64,000 nucleotides of DNA from Dioscorea cayenensis subsp. rotundata (lineage: Eukaryota > Streptophyta > Magnoliopsida > Dioscoreales > Dioscoreaceae): the NCBI RefSeq assembly GCF_009730915.1, contig NC_052482.1, positions 3,348,001 through 3,412,000 of the forward strand, given 5' to 3'. The translations under genes were made by a program, and so were the position numbers. The notes under the pieces were generated by a model. It was not told where the DNA came from and made no database searches. It saw only the letters and a program-made list of their open reading frames with translations. This document shows positions 22,579 through 33,188 of this stretch, piece by piece (the first letter of the stretch is position 1; every line of letters starts with the position of its first letter).

Positions 22579-23575
22579 TGTAATGTCCACTGAGTGAGAA
22601 TTCATACTTTGACTAAGAATAATTTGTGAGTGAGCCCCACCTTTGTCTCTTTGCCCTTAATTTCAGATCTTGTCTGCCTGATGAGAATTATTGGAGTCTC
22701 ATAATTGAGATTTTGGATGCTTTTTAAAAGGCTTTATCTATTAAAACCAAATCATTCTTCTTTCAAAAACTCTCTCCTCCTGAAAAGCAACTCAACCTAG
22801 GGTCGATTCTTTTTCAATTTCTTCTCTCTTGAAACTTGGATTCTAAGAGGATCTTTTCACCAGCAAGCTTAGAGGTAGGCTTAATTTTACTGAAATTCTG
22901 AGAATTTCCTTGCCTTGTTTTAATTATTTTGTTGGTGTTAAAGCATATTTTTATAATCTCTTGTGTTGAGCATGTTGAATCCATGAATTCTTTGTGGACC
23001 TCTTTAGCATGGTTAAACCTTGGTTGATTTCATGTTAATATTTTATTTTACTTGAGTGTTTATACTTGGTTGTTAAGTTAATTTTATAATACCTTGTGTT
23101 GAGATGATTAGATGATAATTATGTTTAGTTTGTATTTGGAATTTTTATGTTGCCTGTGAGATTACCTCTTGAGTATTCTGCATGTTATATCCTTGTTGCT
23201 TGAATCATATGCTGGTCAAAATTTTAGTTTGATTTATAATTGTTGTTAATATGAGTATATATATATATATATAATCATGCTTTTAATGAGGTTCTGAAGG
23301 TTGTTTGACTTTAAGTTTCTGAATTTTATTAAAATGCAAATCATGCTATTTTATTATTTATTTTATGGTCAATATTTTTTTTGGTTGGGTTTTTGAATTC
23401 TTATTATAGAGGTTTAATTGTGTAAACATATATATGTTTATATATATATATAGGTATGCATGCATGTATGCATGTCAGGCTTTAGAAATCTTTTTCTTTT
23501 TCCTTGAGAATTTATCCACTTTCTGGCAATTTATTTTATTGAATTTATTTTTTTAGTATCATTTTATGTTTGTGT
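22579..23575 (+). mobile_element. Gypsy 3' LTR, truncated at the palindrome hinge (left arm)
   Basis: A purine-rich tract (AGTGGGGAT) is followed by TGTAATGTCCACTGAGTGAG, the LTR start. About 1 kb of LTR follows, including a TTTTTAAAAGG TATA-like site near 22723 and microsatellites (TA near 23255, ATGC near 23457). The LTR stops at the hinge and never reaches the GGGGCGTGACA end seen at 18122. Confidence 0.85.
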
Positions 23576-23637
23576 AGACATATAGAGTGAGAATTTATTT
23601 TTTTAGTATCATTTTTAGTATCACTTTATTTTATTGA
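23576..23637. other. Hinge (spacer) of the palindrome
   Basis: Sixty-two bases separate the arms. The spacer repeats pieces of the adjoining arm: GAATTTATTTTTTTAGTATC occurs in the left arm (23541-23560) and again at 23591-23610, and AGTATCACTTTATTTTATTGAA resembles arm sequence in another order. Short copied pieces of this kind look like template switching at the turn-round point. Confidence 0.7.
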
Positions 23638-24652
23638 ACACAAACGATAAAAGTGATACTAAAAAAATAAATTCAATAAAATAAATTGCCAGAAAGTGGA
23701 TAAATTCTTAAGAAAAAGGAAAAAAGATTTCTAAAACCTGACATGCATACATGCATGCATACCTATATATATATATATATATAAACATATATATGTTTAC
23801 ACAATTAAACCTCTATAATAAGAATTCAAAAACCCAACCAAAAAAAATATTGACCATAAAATAAATAATAAAATAGCATGATTTGCATTTTAATAAAATT
23901 CAGAAACTTAAAGTCAAACAACCTTCAGAACCTCATTAAAAGCATGATTATATATATATATACTCATATTAACAACAATTATAAATCAAACTAAAATTTT
24001 GACCAGCATATGATTCAAGCAACAAGGATATAACATGCAGAATACTCAAGAGGTAATCTCACAGGCAACATAAAAATTCCAAATACAAACTAAACATAAT
24101 TATCATCTAATCATCTCAACACAAGGTATTATAAAGCTATAAAATTAACTTAACAACCAAGTATAAACACTCAAGTAAAATAAAATATTAACATGAAATC
24201 AACCAAGGTTTAACCATGCTAAAGAGGTCCACAAAGAATTCATGGATTCAACATGCTCAACACAAGAGATTATAAAAATATGCTTTAACACCAACAAAAT
24301 AATTAAAACAAGGCAAGAAAATTCTCAGAATTTCAGTAAAATTAAGCCTACCTCTAAGCTTGCTGGTGAAAAGATCCTCTTAAAATCCAAGTTTCAAGAG
24401 AGAAGAAATTGAAAAAAGAATCAGCCAAGGTTGAGTTGCTTTCAAGGAGGAGAGAGTTTTTGAGAGAAGAATGATTTGGTTTAATAGATAAGCCTTTTAA
24501 AGCATCCAAAATCTCAATTATGAGACTCCAATAATTCTCATCAGGCAGACAAGATCTGAAATTAAGGGCAAAGAGACAAAGGTAGGGCTCACTCACAAAT
24601 TATTCTTAGTCAAACTAGTCAAAGTATGAATTCTCACTCAACAGACATTACA
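23638..24652 (-). mobile_element. Gypsy 3' LTR, truncated at the hinge (right arm)
   Basis: This is the reverse complement of the left-arm LTR fragment. On the minus strand it begins TGTAATGTCTGTTGAGTGAG at 24652 and runs to the hinge. A C10 run at 24655-24664 (about G5 in the left arm) precedes it, another sign of poor local consensus. Confidence 0.85.
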
Positions 24653-24699
24653 ATCCCCCCCCCCTAAATGGAGTTTAGTCCTCTAAACTCGCATCAAGA

Positions 24700-26130
24700 G
24701 TCAGGGAACAACTCCGGATAGCGATCCCACAAGCTCCGCCTCGCTCCCTGTGTGGCTTCATCATGGGAGTGGTTGCTCCATCCGACCTTGATCAATGGAA
24801 TCACCTCTGTCCTCGTTGTTGCTCTTTGTAAGCCGTGAAATTACTGCGATTGCTCTTCATAAGATGCATTCTTCCTAAGCTCCAATCGGTTCATACCGAA
24901 TGACATCGCGATGGATCCGCGATGATACTTTCTCAAAGATAGAGATATGAAAGATATTGTGGACCTGAGCTAGATCTGGTGGTAAAGCCAAGCGATAAGC
25001 AACAGCTCCAACTCGCTCCACAATCTTAAAAGGTCCGATGTAACGCGTGTTGAGCTTCCCGCGTTTTCCAAATCTCACAACGCCTTTCATCGGAGATATC
25101 CTCAAGAAGACTGAATCGACAACCTGAAATTCTAGGTCTGAGCGACGCTTGTCTCGCGATAACTCTTCTCGCTCTGGGCCCGAAAGTGCCTTCAATCGAT
25201 CCCCCGATCGGGCTCACCTTCTCTCTCGCAACTCGCAACATCTTCGACCCAACAGCTTCCGCTCTCCCACATCACTCCAACACACAGGAGATCGACACTT
25301 CCGCCCGTAGAGAGCCTCGTACGGTGCCATCTGAATACTCGCCTGGAAACTGTTGTTGTAAGCAAACTTCGCCAAAGACAGATAAGGGTCCCATGAATCA
25401 GAGATGTCGAGGACACATGGCCGAAGCATGTCCTCTAGAATCTGAATGGTCCCTCTCGGGACCGACCATCCGTCCCTGCGATGAAAAAGTTGTACCGAAA
25501 GTCAATCGGCGCCCAAAGTCGATCAGACTCCTCCAGAACCTTGAAATGAATCACGAATCACGATCAGATGTGATTGACACAGGAATACCATGCAATCGAA
25601 CAATCTCTCTAAGGTATAATTCAGCTAGCTTCTCAAAACCCAAACCAGGTTTCAAAGGTAGAAAGTGTGCTGGCTTAGTTAGGCGATCCACAATCACCCA
25701 CACAGACTCATGCTTTCACGAGTACGGGCAAACCAAATCACAAAAATCCATCGTGATATGTTCCCACTTCAACTCGTATCCCAGAATGGTCAAGATAACC
25801 CGCCGGCCTCTCGATGCTCGCTTTAACTCAGCTGGCAAGTAAGACAAAGGCTGACTTTAAAGTAGCTATCTCACGCCTCATGTTTTTTTCCACCAAAAAT
25901 GTTCCTCGAGTCCTCTCAGACATCTTGTACCTCCAGTGTGGATCATGTAGCTTGAATAACGAGCCCCTCCAAAATATATCTCTTCAAAGCTGGATTATCT
26001 GGAACACAAACTCGATCTCCAACCGACAATTCCATCCTCACGCACTTGAACCGAGATAACTCTCATCGTCAAGTTTAGCATGCATTTTCGCAACTTAGGA
26101 TCCCGTCATCCGAGTCTCTTTCGATCCTCC
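24700..26130 (-). pseudogene. Gypsy integrase with chromodomain, heavily degraded (right arm)
   Basis: The equivalent left-arm DNA is mostly open. Here it is broken by dozens of small indels and substitutions. Recognisable fragments include RSDLEFQVVDSVFLRISPMK, the GPFKIVERVG block, DSWDPYLSLAKFAYNNSF and the integrase core in very short frames. The same TGA stop as in the left arm is present. Many differences change CAG to CGG or CGAG relative to the left arm. Confidence 0.8.
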
Positions 26131-26379
26131 TCAAGTAAATTTGTTCTGATGTGCATGTTGGCCGTGACAAACCACAGAACTTGGCGGAACAACCTCCAAT
26201 TCAAACCTCATCATCTCCTCTAGAAGTGGTTTCTGCTCAGTCAAATCCGCGGCGGTTCCATAATTATACCTCCTGCTTAGCGCATCAGCCACCACATTGC
26301 CTTTGCCTGGATGATAGTGAACACTGAGATCGTAATCCTTGATCAGCTCTAACCACCGCCTTTGCCTTATGTTAAGCTC

Positions 26380-26913
26380 CTAGGTGAAGATGTACTTTAA
26401 ACTCTTATGGTCTGTGTACACTTCACAAGGCTCCCCATACAGAAAAAGCCTCCAGATCTTCAGTGCAAAAATGACTGCTGCTAACACCAGATCATGGGTG
26501 GGGTAATTCTCCTCATGAGGTTTCAATTGACTTGAAACATAGGCAATGACTCGACCATTCTGCATCAGAACACACCCCATGCCTGTCCTACAAGCATCAC
26601 TGTAGATCACATATCTACAACCACTTTCTGGCAGAGCAAGGATCGGTGCAGATACGAGTCTACGCTTCAATTCCAGGAAACTCTGTTCACAAGCTTCAGT
26701 CCAGGTGAAACGGGCACCCTTCCGGGTTAGTCTCATCAACGATGCTGCTAAACGAGAGAAATCCTGAGCAAACCTCCGATAGTAGCCAGCTAAGCCAAGA
26801 AAGCTCCAAATCTCTCTGACTGTACTCGGTCTTTTCCAATCCACGACTGCTTCCACTTTCTTAGGATCCACAAAAACTCCATCCTTACTGATGACATGCC
26901 CCAAGAAAGCCAC
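26380..26913 (-). pseudogene. Gypsy RNase H domain (right arm, open frame)
   Basis: An open frame of 177 codons starts [20 protein letters not shown] and continues through the RT thumb/connection ([17 protein letters not shown]) into RNase H with [33 protein letters not shown] and [11 protein letters not shown]. RNase H removes the RNA strand during reverse transcription. The frame ends at a TAG at the KYIFT end, where intact elements continue. It is the clean counterpart of the degraded 20246-20880 in the left arm. Confidence 0.85.
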
Positions 26914-26987
26914 ACTATCAAGCTAGAAGTCACACTTGGAAAATTTGGCATACAACTCAAGTTGTCTCAGTGTCTACAATACAATCC

Positions 26988-27440
26988 TCAGATGCTTCGC
27001 ATGCAGTTGCTTACCACGAATCGATCCAAGTAGTGCCGAAACACCCGGTTCATCAAATCCATAAATACTGCTGGGCCGTTCGTCAGACCAAACGGCATCA
27101 CTAGAAACTCATAGTGACCATACCGCGTACGGAAAGCACTCTTCAGGATGTCCTCGCCCATGATTCGAACATGATGATAGCCAGATCGCAGATCAATCTT
27201 GGAGAAGACTTGAGCTCCTTGCAACTGGTCCAAGAGATCATCAATCCTTTGCAGAGGGTATTTATTCTTGACAGTCACCTTGTTCAACTCACGGTAGTCG
27301 ATGCACAACCTCAGAGATCCATCCTTCTTTTTGACAAACAAAACTGGGGCTCCCCAAGGTGACATGCTCGGTCGAATAAACCTTTTCTCCAACAGTTCCT
27401 CCGGTTGCTTCTTCAGTTCCTTTAGTTCAACGGGTGCCAT
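26988..27440 (-). pseudogene. Gypsy reverse transcriptase, N-terminal part (right arm)
   Basis: The frame is open from [13 protein letters not shown] (ATG at 27440) through [54 protein letters not shown] and RHYLDRFVV. It then runs into SNCMRSI and a stop at 26988. The catalytic FIDD-type block that should follow FVV is absent, because of the same deletion as in the left arm, so this enzyme could not work. Confidence 0.9.
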
Positions 27441-28158
27441 CCGGTACGGTGCCTTGGATAAAGGAGTTGTGTCTGGAGCCAGGTCGATAGCAAACTCTAC
27501 CTCTCACAGGAGGTAATCCGGGAAGATCCTCAGGAAACACATAAAAAAACTCACTGACAACCAATACATCCTCCACTGTATATCTGGTGCGAGTGGCCTC
27601 TGAAACAGAGGCCAGAAAGCCAATGCAACCACTGTTAATCAGCTTCTGAGCTTGCAGGGAAGAGATCTCTCGAGCTAAGGCGTACCCCTTACTGCCACTG
27701 AAGGTGAATTCTTCCTGATCAAGAAAAAAGAAGTGCATCTTCTTTCTATGACAGTCCACTACAGCAAACACTGAAGAAAGCCAATCCATGCCGAAAATGA
27801 CATCATAGTCTAGCAGCTTCATCAGATTCAGATCGGCGAAGAGCTCGCGCCCTTCAATGATAATAGAGTATACATGTGCTAACCGATTAACGGTTCTCAC
27901 CGCTCCCACAGGAGTAGCAACACATAAAACATGCGGCAAATCCACAACATACAAACAATTTTTGCGAGCAAAAGATGATGACACAAACGAATGCGTAGCA
28001 CCAGGATCAAACAAAGCACAAGCATAACAGGAATGCACTGAAATGATACATGCCACAACGTCGTGGGATGCCTCAGTGTCCTCCTGCGTCATCGCAAAGA
28101 CACGGCCCTGTGTAACTGGCCTCCCACGGCCTGCTGGGTGAGAAGAGGAAGAAGACTG
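27427..28158 (-). pseudogene. Gypsy aspartic protease domain (right arm)
   Basis: The sequence is open from about 28221 on the minus strand. It contains ALFDPGATHSFVSSSFARK with the protease active-site Asp, then VIFGMDWLSSVFAVVD. It matches the left arm with a few substitutions over about 19100-19600 and retains a more normal linker (LINSGCIGFLASV) where the left arm is disturbed. It overlaps the start of the RT frame at 27427-27440. Its upstream end is fused to the LTR-like repeat. Confidence 0.88.
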
Positions 28159-28571
28159 TGTAAGCTTATCCTGAGGTAGAGAAGGGTTATAAAAAAAACT
28201 TCTTGTTTGGAGAAAAGGCATGGTTATTCTGGAGAAATGCTGGCCTGGCTGTGAGGTTAGGCCAACATTTCTCAGTATTCATGCTACTGGTGCGAGCTTT
28301 TCATCTATCTATTACTTGTATTTGCTTATGAATCTTGGTAGTATATATATATATATATGGATTGATTTCATGTTAAAGTTCTATTACTATTGTGGTTTGG
28401 TGAATGAACTTGAATCTTTTCTTTCTAATAAGAGTAGTAATCATTTGCAGCTCTGAGAGTTATTATTGATTGAATATAATGGAGCGTGTTTTGGTGGAGA
28501 ATTATTGTTTAGATCTATAAATCTGCATTGATATTGGTGAGATTTGTTACTTGAGCTTTAAATCTATTACA
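28159..28571 (+). repeat. LTR-like repeat, copy 2 (inverted relative to copies 1 and 3)
   Basis: On the plus strand it starts TGTAAGCTTATCC and ends CTATTACA, so it has TG...CA ends and 5-bp inverted termini (TGTAA/TTACA), as expected of an LTR of about 400 bp. It contains a TA run near 28345. Its first ~260 bases lie within the palindrome. The last ~150 bases extend beyond it. Confidence 0.65.
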
Positions 28572-28937
28572 TTAAACAACTCAAAAGCAACTTTAGCAAC
28601 CTCGAATTCAAACAAATTACTAGCAGATTTCTCTTGTTCTCCGACTTTAATATCCTTTTCAGTATTCTTGAGAATGAGCACATCATCCTATTACTGGTCT
28701 TAAAACTTGTTGATCTTCAATAGATGTTGAAATAGTGGTAAGTGATTGGGTATCAATAACGAGGTTAGTCTCTTCAACTAACCTGTCCGAGTTTTCAAAT
28801 GCTCATGCACTAGTAATTGGAGATATCTAATCAAAATGAGAAGATGATGCAGAGAATTGTTGTTGAGCTAGGCGTGCAATAATTCTATCCATTTCATCCA
28901 TGAAGGGAGTGAGTAGAGAATGCAACGAAAGCACCAA
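28572..28937 (-). other. Spacer with a possible retroelement leader and gag start
   Basis: Read on the minus strand, the end of copy 3 is followed at once by TTGGTGCTTTCGTTG, a primer-binding-site-like sequence. A short open stretch follows from about 28911 (MDEMDRIIARLAQQQFSASS) to a TAG. I do not recognise the protein. The rest is AT-rich with stops. The spacer would be the internal region of a small LTR element whose two LTRs are in opposite orientation. Confidence 0.4.
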
Positions 28938-29325
28938 TGTAATAGATCTAAAGCTCAAATAACATATTTCACCAATATCAACACAGATCTATAGATCTAA
29001 ACAATAATTCTCCACCAAAACAAGCTCCATTATATTCAATTGAGAATAATTCTCAGAGCTGCAAATGATTATTAATCTTCTCATAAACAAAAGATTCAAG
29101 TTCATTCACCAAACTACAATAGCAATAGAACTTCAACAGGAAATCAATCCATATACTACTAAGATTTAAAGATATATGACAAGCTCACACCAGTGCTAGC
29201 ATGAACACTGAGAGCCCTTTTCCTAACCTCATGGCCAGGTCAACATTCCTTCAGAATAACCATGCCCTTTATCCAAGTAACCAGTTTCCTTTTATAACCC
29301 TCCTCTGCCTCGGGATAAGCTTACA
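28938..29325 (-). repeat. LTR-like repeat, copy 3
   Basis: The plus strand starts TGTAATAGATCT and ends AAGCTTACA. It is the reverse complement of copy 2 with scattered differences. Its minus strand (TGTAAGC...CTATTACA) is the LTR orientation that leads into the primer-site-like sequence. Both copy 2 and copy 3 are preceded at their TGTAAGC end by GACTG. Confidence 0.65.
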
Positions 29326-29905
29326 CAGTCCATTTATATAATATCAATCCCGATGAATTATAACATATACCCCTCAATACATGCTTAAATTATTATAACT
29401 ATGTCATAATACAACATTAGATTAAACCAACTACATATCATCTAGACCTCATTCAACCCAAAAGCTCAAACAGATTGGATGAAAGGACATGGCTTATACA
29501 TTCATGTTCGTCTTTACCAATGTCAACTATTAGCTACTCTAATAATACGTCTAATACAGGATAAGCATCTTCATTTATTCTCTTAGAAAAATCAATAATA
29601 TATTCAAGACCTCAGTGCTTTATGACATTAATCTAATTCATATTATATTATTATATTTTTAAGATCGCAAAGCCAAGCTTGTATTTATGGTTCAAAACTT
29701 GGTTTGCTTTCTCCAGCATCAGCACACTGTTAGGTTCAAGGTTTAGGAATTATCAATCAGTGTTTTGAGGTGTCAATAGAACAAAGTATAATAGTTTTAG
29801 ATGCTTGTTTGGCCTAAAACCAGACAACTTTGCATTCTTACCTAGAGATTGCAACAAGAACTAAGAACTTGTTCTCTGTTTCAAGAATTTGCAGTCATGC
29901 GAATG
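29326..29905. other. Right flank of the retrotransposon complex
   Basis: The first ~45 bases (29333-29372), read on the minus strand, match 17133-17172 in the left gypsy LTR (GTTAT(A/G)ATTCATCGGGAT, then a TATA-like site). Homology fades within ~100 bases. The rest is AT-rich without a gene. Confidence 0.5.
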
Positions 29906-29914
29906 TGCAACCTG

Positions 29915-30640
29915 GTGAAATATTGTAACTTTTGAGCAAAACATTCGTTAATTCTTTCAAAAATCAAGTTATGCCTTTATTAACATTTATGTATATAGTT
30001 TTGACAACCAGGGACCATGTGTATAATTCTCAACTACAAATAGTACTGGACTTATTTGACACCGGAATGTGCAAAACTGTAACTTTTTTTTTTAGCAAAA
30101 CATTCATCGATTATTTCAAGTATCGTATATTATGTCACACATTGTTAACTATCATTTATGTGTAAGGTTTGAAGCTACTGAATAACAGGGACACTGGAGT
30201 GTACTGACCTAGTGAAATACTGTAACTTTTGGAGCAAAACATTCACTGATTTTTTCAAGTATCATGATATATCAGATATTGTTTGTTTAGTGTCATTAAT
30301 ATATAATATACAGTTTGAAGTTATTGAATAAGTCGGCACCATGATTACAATTCTCAACTACAAGTTGGCATAAAGTTATTTGACACTGGAGTGGGCACCC
30401 AAGTGAAATGCTGTAACAATTAAAGCAAAACATTCATCGATTCTTGCAAATCATGCCATGTCAGATATTATTTAGTATCATAGAGTTTGAACTTACTGAA
30501 TAACTGGGCATTACGCATATGGTTCTGAACTAAAGGTGTCTTTAATTTATTTGACACATAAGTGTGCAAACTAATGAAATACTGTAACTTTTTTAAATAA
30601 AATTCATTGATTCTTTCATGCATTACGTCATGTCATATTT
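29915..30640. repeat. Decayed tandem repeat, about five units of 145-190 bp
   Basis: The anchor TACTGTAACTTTT, then AGCAAAACATTCAT(T/C)GATT, recurs at about 29926, 30077, 30220, 30411 and 30581. Between anchors other shared blocks recur: ATTTGACAC(T/C)GGA, GTTTGAA(G/C)(C/T)TA(C/T)TGAATAA and CAATTCTCAACTACAA. Copies are strongly diverged, so the array is old. Confidence 0.75.
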
Positions 30641-31446
30641 TTCTGACAGAAAACATAACCTCGAAGCAAGGACAAAGCTTGTAAATCATAACTATTTCAG
30701 TAAAAGCACATAGCTAAATTGCCTTCAGCTATCACTAGCATGATATGCAAGAGGTCGGAAAAAGTTCCTCAAGCATGAAGATCTATGCAGTGGCCTCATT
30801 TTTATTTCTTCGGGAAAGCACACCACTATTTATAGTAATTGATTATAATTAAATCAACCCTTTCAACTTTCACTCTCCAATGATTCTAAGTCTAACTAAT
30901 GGAATCTGCAAATCCCTAATTCTCATACAAACTTCTTTCATAGTGAATGTGAACCATCCACTACAAAATTGAAAAATCACAATTTGAATCACCTTACAAT
31001 CGATGCTTTGAAATTCTATAGTTGATAACTACTCATATCTCTTGCATAGCAGACTTTAGCGAAGCAAAAGAAGAACAAATGAATCATTTCACATTTAAAG
31101 TAATAGCAAAGAAAAGGTTCTGACTTCCAAATTAACTCTCCCAAAACTAGCACAAAAATATCAAGTTATGACCACCACATTCCTCATCTTTGAATTATGC
31201 CATTAGTTAAAAAACAACAACTCAAGAATAAGAACAAAAGAATTCATTCCACGAATCATTTCACATTTGAAGCAATACCAAATAAAAAATTTCGACTTTC
31301 ATATTCACTCTCTCAAGATTAGCACCAGAAGATCAAATTATAAGCACCACAACAATAGAATCATGATTCATGAATAATGAATGGTTGGGAACTAAGTGCA
31401 AATTCACAACTCACAGTACCTCTTTCGAAGAAGAAGAACTCCATCC
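30641..31446. other. Downstream flank of DVR with a ~100-bp tandem duplication
   Basis: A block beginning GAATCATTTCACATTTAAAG and ending near TATGACCACCACA (31078-31175) recurs at 31251-31353 with about 80% identity, a period of about 172 bases. The remainder is AT-rich and gene-free. The stretch nearest 31446 is the 3' UTR of DVR. Confidence 0.6.
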
Positions 31447-32652
31447 TCAGAAGATGGTCTGCTCCCCTAACTCCTGCCCTGCCATGCCTTCTCTGATCAC
31501 TCTCTCAAAGAACTCCTCCAATGTATCCTTCCCATAGCTCGGCGTCTTCTCCGAACTATAATCTCCCGTCTCCGGATCCAATACAAGCATACTCTCGGCA
31601 GCATAGTACCTCCCAATCTTACCATACTCTGCAGCATCCTCTAATGCAGGGAATAACTTTGAAAGAAACTCAAGAACTCCAATGACAAAGTCCATCACTC
31701 CAATGGGCACCTTCAAGAAGTTTGGCTCTTTGCCAAGCAACCTGAAAAGCAACTCCCCTTGCTCCAATGGCGTCAATGCCTGCCCAGGACCCCCAATGGG
31801 CAAAATCTTGCAGGCCTTATCAGCATCCATGACGCAGTCGGCAATGAAGGAAGCCAAATCCTCTTCACTGATGGGTTTGCAGGCGCAAAGCTTGCCGTCG
31901 CCGAACATGACATAGGGTTTTCCATCCTTCACCGTCTCGACTTGCCCACCGAGGCTCTTGAAGAAGGCGGTGGGGCGGACGATGCTGTAGGTGAAGCCCG
32001 GGGACTCCATGGCCATGCGCTGGAGCTCGGCCTCGAACTTGAGCTTTGCGCGCTGGAACTCAAGAAGGGGTTTTTGGACGCAAATGGCGGAGAGAAGGAC
32101 GAAGTGGGAGGCGCCGAGGCGGCGGCCGGCAAGGAGGGTGTTTATCGAGGCCTGGTAGTCGATGGCCCAGGAGTCCTTGATGCCGCCGGAGCGACTAGCG
32201 AGGCAGCAGACGACGACGTCGATGGAGGAAAGCGAGAGGTCATCGAGGGCGAGGTTGAGGGCGGCGAGGTCAGTGACCTCGGAGAAGCAGACGGTGGAGC
32301 CGGAGAGAAGCTTGAGGGTTTGATCGGCGCCGTTGAGGCCACGGGTGCCGCTTCGGCGGCGAGCGATGGAGATGACGTTGAAGCCCCGGGAGGTGAGCTC
32401 CCGGACGACGAACTTGCCAATGTATCCTGTGGCGCCGGCGACGAGGACGGTGGTCTGAGATGGAGGCTTGGAGCGGAAGGAAGGGAGAGGAGGGGAAGTT
32501 GAGATTGGGGATGAATTGGAGATGGTGAAGATGCGGGATTTGAGAGAGGATTTGGGGCGGGAAGGGGAGAAGGAGAAGAATGGGGGGAAAGGAGGGAGGG
32601 AAGAGAGAGAGGAGTGAGGACGGAGGAGGATGGAGAAGGAGAGGGTCGCCAT
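31447..32652 (-). CDS. Divinyl chlorophyllide a 8-vinyl-reductase, chloroplastic
   Basis: Single exon, 401 codons, uninterrupted. The enzyme reduces the 8-vinyl group of divinyl (proto)chlorophyllide with NADPH to give the monovinyl form, a late step of chlorophyll synthesis in the plastid. The N-terminus (about 1-65) is rich in Ser, Pro and Arg with few acidic residues, as in a plastid transit peptide. The Rossmann NAD(P) motif GATGYIG is at 73-79. Family blocks follow: [77 protein letters not shown], and the C-terminal [15 protein letters not shown]. Length and domain order match plant DVR. The ATG at 32652 starts the only frame that continues into the enzyme. An earlier out-of-frame ATG lies at 32711. 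The 5' half is very GC-rich, as in grasses and other monocots. Confidence 0.97.
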   Translation of the reverse strand: MATLSFSILLRPHSSLSSLPPFPPFFSFSPSRPKSSLKSRIFTISNSSPISTSPPLPSFRSKPPSQTTVLVAGATGYIGKFVVRELTSRGFNVISIARRRSGTRGLNGADQTLKLLSGSTVCFSEVTDLAALNLALDDLSLSSIDVVVCCLASRSGGIKDSWAIDYQASINTLLAGRRLGASHFVLLSAICVQKPLLEFQRAKLKFEAELQRMAMESPGFTYSIVRPTAFFKSLGGQVETVKDGKPYVMFGDGKLCACKPISEEDLASFIADCVMDADKACKILPIGGPGQALTPLEQGELLFRLLGKEPNFLKVPIGVMDFVIGVLEFLSKLFPALEDAAEYGKIGRYYAAESMLVLDPETGDYSSEKTPSYGKDTLEEFFERVIREGMAGQELGEQTIF

Positions 32653-32762
32653 TGGAGAGGTTTGAAGGTGCGAGAGAAGGGATGGGAATGGAGGAAGGTG
32701 GTGGTGGCCATGGCTTCAGTGTGTGGTTAGTGATGCTTCAGTGTTTATTTTCTTTTCTTTAA

Positions 32763-33185
32763 AAAAAGTTTAAAAAAAAAAAATATATATATATATATAC
32801 ACACACATTTTAATACATATATTAATAGAAAATGTTTCACGATTTATTTGAGATTACATTAAAAGTGAAGAGTTTAGGCTTCGGCTGGGGTAATTTTTTT
32901 TTTTTTCTTTTATTTTGCTAATTGAACTCCTCCAAATTTTTTAAGTCGAGTTTCTCAAGATTCTATCTCTGTTCATTCTATTTGAATATAGAGATTGAGT
33001 TATTTGGGTTTTGAAAGTTGATAAGGTGAACTGCTAGTTTTAGTTTTTGGATATGAGATATCCACCATAGTCATTTGAAATATAAGAATGTGATAATGGC
33101 AGAGGAGTATGATTAGTTAGTTGGTGAGGCAATAAGAACTAGACTAATTGCTCTAAGAGCACTTATCGATAAACCAATTATTACC
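32763..33185. other. Region between DVR and the Harbinger element
   Basis: The part nearest 32763 should be the DVR promoter, with an A run and a TA run (32784-32799). The rest is AT-rich and gene-free. Confidence 0.5.
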
Positions 33186-33188
33186 TAA

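Larger units (their letters stand above)
18840..28419. repeat. Giant inverted duplication (palindrome) of a defective gypsy element
   Basis: The plus strand from 18840 to 23575 is matched by the reverse complement of 23638-28419. The arms carry the same truncated LTR-like insert, protease, reverse transcriptase, RNase H, integrase, chromodomain and LTR start, and meet at a ~62-base spacer. Clean stretches differ by only a few percent. Both arms share the same internal deletion in the reverse transcriptase and the same premature stop in the integrase, so they come from one defective copy, not from two insertions. Arm length is about 4.74 and 4.78 kb. Confidence 0.93.

Noticed and set aside
18840-28419. 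Two independent gypsy insertions in opposite orientation
   Set aside because: Both arms share the same catalytic-block deletion, the same integrase stop and the same LTR-like insert. Independent insertions would not share all of these, so an inverted duplication fits better.
31682-32502. Long plus-strand open frame opposite DVR (247 codons)
   Set aside because: It is an antisense shadow of a GC-rich gene, Glu/Gly/Ala-rich, while the minus strand gives full-length DVR.
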